The position numbers and the translations under genes were made by a program. From the NCBI GenBank assembly GCA_028286245.1, contig JAQBRY010000002.1, positions 62,001 through 126,000 of the forward strand: a DNA stretch of 64,000 bases, given 5' to 3'. Origin of the DNA: Candidatus Saccharimonadota bacterium (lineage in GTDB: Bacteria; Patescibacteriota; Saccharimonadia; Saccharimonadales; UBA4665). Shown in pieces: positions 59,778 through 64,000 of this stretch. The notes beneath the pieces were generated by a model, which was not told the DNA's origin, made no database searches, and saw only the letters and a list, made by a program, of their open reading frames with translations. The first letter of the stretch is position 1. Each line of letters starts with the position of its first letter.

Positions 59778-60593
59778 TCACTCGGCAGCAAGTGCCGTAA
59801 TCGGACGGCTTTGTAGTATATAAAATTTATTTTCATAAAGTGCCCATTCAACATCAACCGGGTAGCCAAAAAATATTTCTAACTGCACTACAACTGCGGC
59901 CAGCGACGTAATTTGGTCGTTGGTCAACTTCTGCGCTTGGCCGGAATCACCTGCATCTTGCCAACTTGTCACGCCGTCGTCGAGTACCATTTTTTTGGTT
60001 TGCCGGGCAACAATGGTCTGTATTATTTGATAACTAGTTTTAGTAACAATATACGTATCTGGTGTAACTTCACCGGATACAATCGCCTCGCCAAGCCCCA
60101 GACCAGCCTCGATAACTATTTGATTGGTATCACGTGTTACCGGGTGAACCGAAAAGGCTACGCCGCTGACATCGCTCTGAATCATCCTTTGAATAATGAC
60201 CGCTACCAGGCCAGTTGTTAACGATTGCTGCTCCGCATACGACTGGGCCCGCGCAGAACCCGCCGATGACTGACAACGCGCCATATTCTGTAGTAATGTT
60301 TTTCGATTGGTGTTAAGGAAGGTGTCTAACTGGCCTGCCCAGGCCGCGTCAACGCCGTCTTCATTAAGGGCACTCGAGCGCACCGCCACGTAGGTGGCTG
60401 CCAATTGATCAAACCGGTCGAGCAACTGCTCCTTCAGCGCTGGCACGGTGGCGTCCAGATCGGTGGCGAGCAGTACAAAACCTTCCGGAACATTAAAGCC
60501 GGCCTGCATCATTTTAGCGAGCGCGGCGGCCTTGCCTCCTGCTACGAGGGCGTCACCGGCATCGGCTAGGTCAACAATTAAACTATCCGGCAT
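59778..60593 (-). CDS. PEP-synthase-like protein, N-terminal half (ATP-grasp)
   Basis: 271 residues, a complete PPDK_N ATP-grasp domain: GGKAAALAKMMQAGFNVPEGFVL, YVAVRSSALNEDG, AVIIQRMIQSDVSGVAFSVHPVTRD, EAGLGLGEAIVSGEVTPD and DVEWALYENKFYILQSRPIT. It transfers phosphate from ATP to the histidine of a partner domain, here encoded by the next gene. Four bases separate it from the deoxyribosyltransferase-like gene upstream. Splitting of this enzyme in two chains is unusual. Confidence 0.88.
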   Translation of the reverse strand: MPDSLIVDLADAGDALVAGGKAAALAKMMQAGFNVPEGFVLLATDLDATVPALKEQLLDRFDQLAATYVAVRSSALNEDGVDAAWAGQLDTFLNTNRKTLLQNMARCQSSAGSARAQSYAEQQSLTTGLVAVIIQRMIQSDVSGVAFSVHPVTRDTNQIVIEAGLGLGEAIVSGEVTPDTYIVTKTSYQIIQTIVARQTKKMVLDDGVTSWQDAGDSGQAQKLTNDQITSLAAVVVQLEIFFGYPVDVEWALYENKFYILQSRPITALAAE

Positions 60594-60597
60594 TTTT

Positions 60598-61113
60598 CTA
60601 GGCTGCCTTTTGGGTTGCTATATAGTAATCAATTGACTTCGGAATGATATCGAGAGATTTAGGAGTGATGGTGGCAATGTCTTTAAGAGCTTCCGCGACT
60701 GCCTCAATCGATTCACAAACGACATCACAGGTAGTGAACACAAAGGGATCCTTATAATTTTTGACAATGGTACCAAAGTATTCTTTATCGGATCCATTAA
60801 ATTTGCCGCCGTGCTTGGCGAGTCCTATAACCGGTACTTTGAAATACTTTGCAATTAATATCTCCTGAGAACCACCGACGCTAATATCGTCGGATAAGTA
60901 CACAATCATTACATCGCTCTTCGAAATAAGGAAGCTGTCGCGGCCAAATACCAGCTCAGCATCATTTTGATCTACCGTAGCGTCAACGGGACTTTGCATG
61001 TCCAGCGTGAGCCCGCTGAGCTTCTCCAGTCGCGTACAAAAATCATCACGCCAGTAATGCGTCCCGAATGCCGACTCTTTTGATATCTTGCCAGCAACAT
61101 ATACCTTGATCAT
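60598..61113 (-). CDS. Nucleoside 2-deoxyribosyltransferase-like protein
   Basis: 171 residues from the ATG six bases after TAAAAT. VYVAGKISKES...YWRDDF, SDVMIVYLSDD and SVGGSQEILIAKYFKVPVIGL, with E in the G-x-x-x-E position of the nucleophile, follow the nucleoside deoxyribosyltransferase fold. It heads the operon with the split PEP-synthase-like genes. Members of this fold cut or exchange bases on nucleosides or nucleotides, so the operon may process a modified nucleotide. Confidence 0.75.
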   Translation of the reverse strand: MIKVYVAGKISKESAFGTHYWRDDFCTRLEKLSGLTLDMQSPVDATVDQNDAELVFGRDSFLISKSDVMIVYLSDDISVGGSQEILIAKYFKVPVIGLAKHGGKFNGSDKEYFGTIVKNYKDPFVFTTCDVVCESIEAVAEALKDIATITPKSLDIIPKSIDYYIATQKAA

Positions 61114-61146
61114 GGGCTTATTTTAGCACTGCAGCACTAATAGGCG

Positions 61147-61506
61147 CTAACTAGCATGATGCAGGACAATGACCGCTACCGTTGACATGATAATGGATAG
61201 ATCACGCAGCGCAATGTAACGGTCGTGCCTGAGTGCAAAGAAAAAGATGCTGGCCCACCAGAGCAGGACAATCCAGGCAAGTACTAGCGGCCACACGCCT
61301 ATCATATACAACAGGCCAATAATAAAATTGCCGAGTGCGTGCTCGCGCATAAATGTTACAGCCTTCATAGGCAAAATTGTTTCCAGCCAACCCGGAATAT
61401 ACACGAGCCAACCTTTTGGGTTAACGAATTGACTAATTCCAAAGCATACCATCGTAAAACCGGTACCAAGCCTAATAAGTACTATTGCCGTCTGAACGTC
61501 TGTCAT
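61147..61506 (-). CDS. DoxX-like membrane protein
   Basis: 119 residues from the ATG at 61506 (AAAGGAG seven bases upstream; upstream frame rejected). Four hydrophobic helices with IRLGTGFTMVCFGISQFVNP and HALGNFIIGLLYMIGVWPLVLAWIVLLWW, typical of small DoxX-like proteins. It follows the SDR gene by ten bases on the same strand and is probably cotranscribed. Confidence 0.75.
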   Translation of the reverse strand: MTDVQTAIVLIRLGTGFTMVCFGISQFVNPKGWLVYIPGWLETILPMKAVTFMREHALGNFIIGLLYMIGVWPLVLAWIVLLWWASIFFFALRHDRYIALRDLSIIMSTVAVIVLHHAS

Positions 61507-61516
61507 AATTGCTCCT

Positions 61517-62410
61517 TTAGTTATGAAGAACTTTACTTTTAGCCGTTGTGCGCTCGTCATTTGTAGGCGCAAACACATTGCCCGTATTGGGCGCATTCGG
61601 CTGACGCCGATAATTAAAACGTCTAACATAGCGGGCAAACAAGCGCAGCGCTAAAGCAGGTGCCATGGCATAAAATATTGTCATGGCCCGGATAGGCCTG
61701 CCAATCACAGTTTCGGATTTAGGGTGGTCAATAAGGCGGATAATTTTGCGGGCTGCAAACTCAGCTGAATAAGTTGGCGGTACCGCGCGGGCGCTTTGCT
61801 GCATACGGTTACCACTATGCTCGTATACTGGCGTTCGAATAGTAGCCGGTAATACACTACAAACATGAATTCCTTTTTGACCATCCACGTATAACTCCTG
61901 CATCAATGAAGCGGTTAACCCGCGGACAGCAAATTTACTAGTCACGTAGCTGCTCACAAACGGTGCCGGTACAGCTCCAAACCCCGAGCTAATATTTATA
62001 AGCGTACCTTCCGAAGTTTCCTTGAAGTGTTTTAACGCAGCTCGGCTTCCGTTGACAACACCAAACAGATTGGTTTCAATCACCTGGCGAAACTCCTCCG
62101 GCCGTATATCTAAAAAACGGCCATAAAAGATGACGCTGGCATTATTTATCCAAATGTCCACTTTACCAAAACGGCGTACACTTGCCTGTAAAAGATGCTC
62201 TACGGCTTCTTGGCCACTAACATCTGTTGTAATAGCTAGAATCTGCGCCCCAGCCTTTTGACATTCCTTGGCGACTGATTGTAGTTTTTCTGAATTACGG
62301 CTGGCTATCACTAAACTATACTTTTGCTTAGCGAGGCTTAGAGCTACAGCCTTACCAATGCCGCTTGAGGCACCCGTGATGACTACGACTTTGCTCGAGC
62401 GTTGACTCAT
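61517..62410 (-). CDS. Short-chain dehydrogenase/reductase
   Basis: 297 residues. VITGASSGIGKAVALSLA at 9-26 (cofactor loop), DIWINNASV, ISSGFGAVPA and the catalytic Y-x-x-x-K in SSYVTSKFAV. A C-terminal extension of about 60 basic residues after the fold may bind the membrane (RAMTIFYAMAPALALRLFARYVRRF). Substrate unknown. AAGGTAAGGA precedes the ATG. Confidence 0.92.
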   Translation of the reverse strand: MSQRSSKVVVITGASSGIGKAVALSLAKQKYSLVIASRNSEKLQSVAKECQKAGAQILAITTDVSGQEAVEHLLQASVRRFGKVDIWINNASVIFYGRFLDIRPEEFRQVIETNLFGVVNGSRAALKHFKETSEGTLINISSGFGAVPAPFVSSYVTSKFAVRGLTASLMQELYVDGQKGIHVCSVLPATIRTPVYEHSGNRMQQSARAVPPTYSAEFAARKIIRLIDHPKSETVIGRPIRAMTIFYAMAPALALRLFARYVRRFNYRRQPNAPNTGNVFAPTNDERTTAKSKVLHN

Positions 62411-62516
62411 TCCTTACCTTATCATTTACCATTATGTAATTCAGTCAGTATGCCTAACGAAAGCTCTATCCTCTGTAAAATGTTTAACTCAAGTCTGCAT
62501 TACATCATAAAAATGG

Positions 62517-62540
62517 GGCTGCATAATGCAGCCCTGTCAG
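62517..62540 (-). terminator. Terminator of KGG-type gene
   Basis: GGGCTGCAT (62517-62525) pairs with ATGCAGCCC (62527-62535), and on the minus strand it is followed by CATTTTTATG. Confidence 0.85.
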
Positions 62541-62557
62541 GTCCGGTTGAGTAGGAA

Positions 62558-62770
62558 TTAAGAATTTCGGCGGCTATTAGCCCCGCCCTTGGCTTTTGCT
62601 TCGGTAGGCTGAGCTTCTGCGCCCTTCTTGCCAGCCTCAGAGTGCTGCTGCGGATTACCTGTGTTGTTGCCAGCACTACCGCTGCTTTGATTACTGCTCC
62701 CGCTACGGCTCATACTTCCCGCCTTTGCGTGTTGCTCCGAGTTCCCAAAATTACCTTGTCCTTCTGCCAT
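62558..62770 (-). CDS. KGG-type hydrophilic stress protein
   Basis: 70 residues, Gly/Ser/Asn/Ala-rich. GNFGNSEQHAKAGSMSR and GNPQQHSEAGKKGAEAQ are two copies of the KGG repeat (G-N-x-x-x-x-x-x-x-A-x-x-G-G) of stress-induced proteins. A perfect AAGGAGG lies six bases before the ATG. Likely intrinsically disordered. Confidence 0.8.
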   Translation of the reverse strand: MAEGQGNFGNSEQHAKAGSMSRSGSSNQSSGSAGNNTGNPQQHSEAGKKGAEAQPTEAKAKGGANSRRNS

Positions 62771-62859
62771 ATCTGCCTCCTTAATTAGTTGACACTACTA
62801 GCATACTAAGCCCGTAAAATGAGTTCCATAAGATTTAGTATTGACCGTAACGAGTATAA

Positions 62860-63588
62860 TTAGACACTCATTTGAGGAGTAGGACAGACTTCTTTTAAGA
62901 GACCCCACATATTGGAGCTGATAGGCCAATTAAGTTCGACTGCTAATTTATGAATGTCCGTAATCAGCATGCCGCCAGGTGAGCGCATGAGCAATCCTAG
63001 CTCCTGTAACTGCATTATCTCTCTCGACACACTCTCCCTGGAAAGATTGAGCGTATTGGCAATGAGTTTGTGCGTAAATATTCGACTTAGTACATATGAG
63101 CCATCTTCTTGCTGCACTCCAAAGCGCGCAACCAAAAATAGTATACGATTGACTACCCGTTGGTACGCCTCACGGTGCTCCAAGTTATCTACTCTATCTG
63201 CCTGCACTCTGTAAAGAGATAAAACTGAGGCTAAAACTGAGTTAGAAAACGCTAAATCAGATTTAATTTTCTGAATAACGTGATCTCTGTGGATATTATA
63301 AATCTTAACTTTTGATATAGCCCCGTAGCGTACCCGGCGATCTTGTGAGTCATCAAGCTTTAATATAGGGAAAATTTCATTCACATCAAAAATAATGTGA
63401 ACGTGCTCTTTATCGGTTTCGGAGTAAGCTTTTACGTAGCCGTATTTAATGTAGTGTATAAAATCACAGGCACCGGTCTCGTTACCGCATATCCAGTCTC
63501 CCTTTTCGTAGCTGCGTAGGTCGCCAAGCTCGAAGAATTTTCTAAGGATATATTTATGTGAAACTGCTGATTCTTTAACTACACTCAT
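62860..63588 (-). CDS. Crp/Fnr-family regulator
   Basis: 242 residues. A cyclic-nucleotide-binding-like jelly roll (GDWICGNETGACDFIHYIKYGYVKAYSETDKE...FPILKL), a dimer helix and the Crp-type winged helix FTHKLIANTLNLSRESVSREIMQLQELGLLMR. The cAMP phosphate cassette (GE...RSA) is not seen, and C34 and C41 are the only clustered cysteines, so neither cAMP nor a 4Fe-4S cluster is supported. AGGAAG precedes the ATG. Two palindromes lie in the divergent upstream region. Confidence 0.88.
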   Translation of the reverse strand: MSVVKESAVSHKYILRKFFELGDLRSYEKGDWICGNETGACDFIHYIKYGYVKAYSETDKEHVHIIFDVNEIFPILKLDDSQDRRVRYGAISKVKIYNIHRDHVIQKIKSDLAFSNSVLASVLSLYRVQADRVDNLEHREAYQRVVNRILFLVARFGVQQEDGSYVLSRIFTHKLIANTLNLSRESVSREIMQLQELGLLMRSPGGMLITDIHKLAVELNWPISSNMWGLLKEVCPTPQMSV

Positions 63589-63642
63589 ACTTCCTGGCTT
63601 TCTTTGTTTGCAGTATCAAGCATTACATAGACAAGTTACTGT

Positions 63643-63666
63643 TTAATGTAATCAAAGTTACATTAA
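63643..63666. promoter_or_regulatory. Crp/Fnr-like palindrome, site 1
   Basis: TTAATGTAA-N6-TTACATTAA, nine-base perfect arms, midway between the regulator start (63588) and the divergent gene (63743). The TGTNA-N6-TNACA core has the spacing of Crp/Fnr sites. Confidence 0.75.
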
Positions 63667-63686
63667 TTGGTTGATTATGCAGTTTA

Positions 63687-63702
63687 TGTGACTTAGGTTA
63701 CA
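63687..63702. promoter_or_regulatory. Crp/Fnr-like palindrome, site 2
   Basis: TGTGACTTAGGTTACA: TGTNAC and GTNACA arms around four bases, 44 bp from site 1 centre to centre roughly 40 bp, and 40 bp before the divergent ATG. Weaker than site 1 but the same core. Confidence 0.5.
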
Positions 63703-63742
63703 CCATTATTCTGAACTCGCCGACTATGCTTGTAGTACGCTA

Positions 63743-63976
63743 ATGTTTAATTATAGAAAATATTTATTTAATTACGTCCTACTTATCGCCGTCATGTTGG
63801 GAGCTATCGCCAGTACGTTTTTTATTAGGCAACTAACCAGTACCGTCTCTCCCCTGCCATCACAAAATGGCCTGACCTGCCTATCATCAAATTGCAGTGA
63901 TAAGCAGGATTTTAATAGATCGACGACTTTAGACATTAATGTTAATCATCTACCTGAAGGGCTTGACCAAACGTAA
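63743..63976 (+). CDS. Small signal-anchored protein, unknown
   Basis: 77 residues. One hydrophobic helix after a basic start (KYLFNYVLLIAVMLGAIASTFFI), then a 45-residue outward tail with two cysteines (TCLSSNC) that could form a disulfide. The stop is inside the window. The divergent Crp/Fnr-like sites may control it. No family recognised. Confidence 0.6.
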   Translation: MFNYRKYLFNYVLLIAVMLGAIASTFFIRQLTSTVSPLPSQNGLTCLSSNCSDKQDFNRSTTLDINVNHLPEGLDQT

Positions 63977-64000
63977 AACGTCACATCATAAACAGCCTCT

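Overview
The window looks like a chromosomal segment of a Candidatus Saccharibacteria (TM7) or other Patescibacteria genome. Pointers are: a dense and shuffled gene order with very short intergenic gaps; single genes rather than operons for cell-wall and folate steps (murD, murI, uppS, uppP, folD, folC, dfrA); several exported proteins with LPxTG-like tails plus a single sortase; a minimal twin-arginine peptide beside tatA; many proteins without recognisable family; and UGA used as an ordinary stop. The assignment is an inference from content; no rRNA or marker tree was available.

Layout. 1-2.4 kb: end of a GH26-like glycoside hydrolase and two tail-fibre-like proteins sharing an N-terminal adaptor. 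2.5-5.1 kb: Tat peptide, sorted surface protein, tatA, EamA transporter, pyruvyltransferase-like protein. 5.1-15.66 kb: an accessory island abutting tRNA-Glu, with a frameshifted large serine recombinase, a helix-turn-helix-like protein, a histidine phosphatase / HAD-IMPase fusion / HIT-like operon, an AlbA_2 (Schlafen-type) protein, a terminase-small-subunit-like gene, a C39-like peptidase and a family of intergenic hairpin repeats. 15.8-26 kb: pilin-like protein, two LPATG surface proteins, a Pro-rich membrane protein, a DUF58-MoxR-VWA cluster and a 7TM histidine kinase. 26-31.8 kb: AdoMet-decarboxylase-family gene, single-domain response regulator, murD, folD-murI. 31.8-40.8 kb: tRNA-Lys with a duplicated 3' end, HAD and Nudix hydrolases, a kelch surface protein opposite the sortase, ROK kinase, ArsR/YCII pair, MFS exporter. 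40.8-48.5 kb: decayed alcohol dehydrogenase, MerR-dienelactone hydrolase pair, uppS, uppP, exonuclease-GIY-YIG fusion, a missed 50-residue gene, folC-dfrA, tRNA-Arg. 48.5-64 kb: mostly unknown genes, a spermidine-synthase-like protein, three PEP-synthase-like proteins (two of them encoded as split halves behind a deoxyribosyltransferase-like gene), SDR, a KGG-type stress protein and a Crp/Fnr regulator with two palindromes in its divergent promoter.

How it works together. The exported proteins, sortase, Tat component, MoxR/VWA cluster and histidine kinase fit a small bacterium investing in its surface, as expected for an episymbiont. The murein and folate genes are core metabolism. A strong regulatory theme is leaderless transcription: about twenty starts have a -10 hexamer exactly 6 or 7 nt before the ATG, while internal operon genes carry good Shine-Dalgarno sites. 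The best candidates for undescribed biology are the split PEP-synthase-like/deoxyribosyltransferase operon (58.6-61.1 kb), the HAD-IMPase fusion operon in the island (9.0-12.9 kb), and the covarying hairpin repeats (6.5-8.5 kb).
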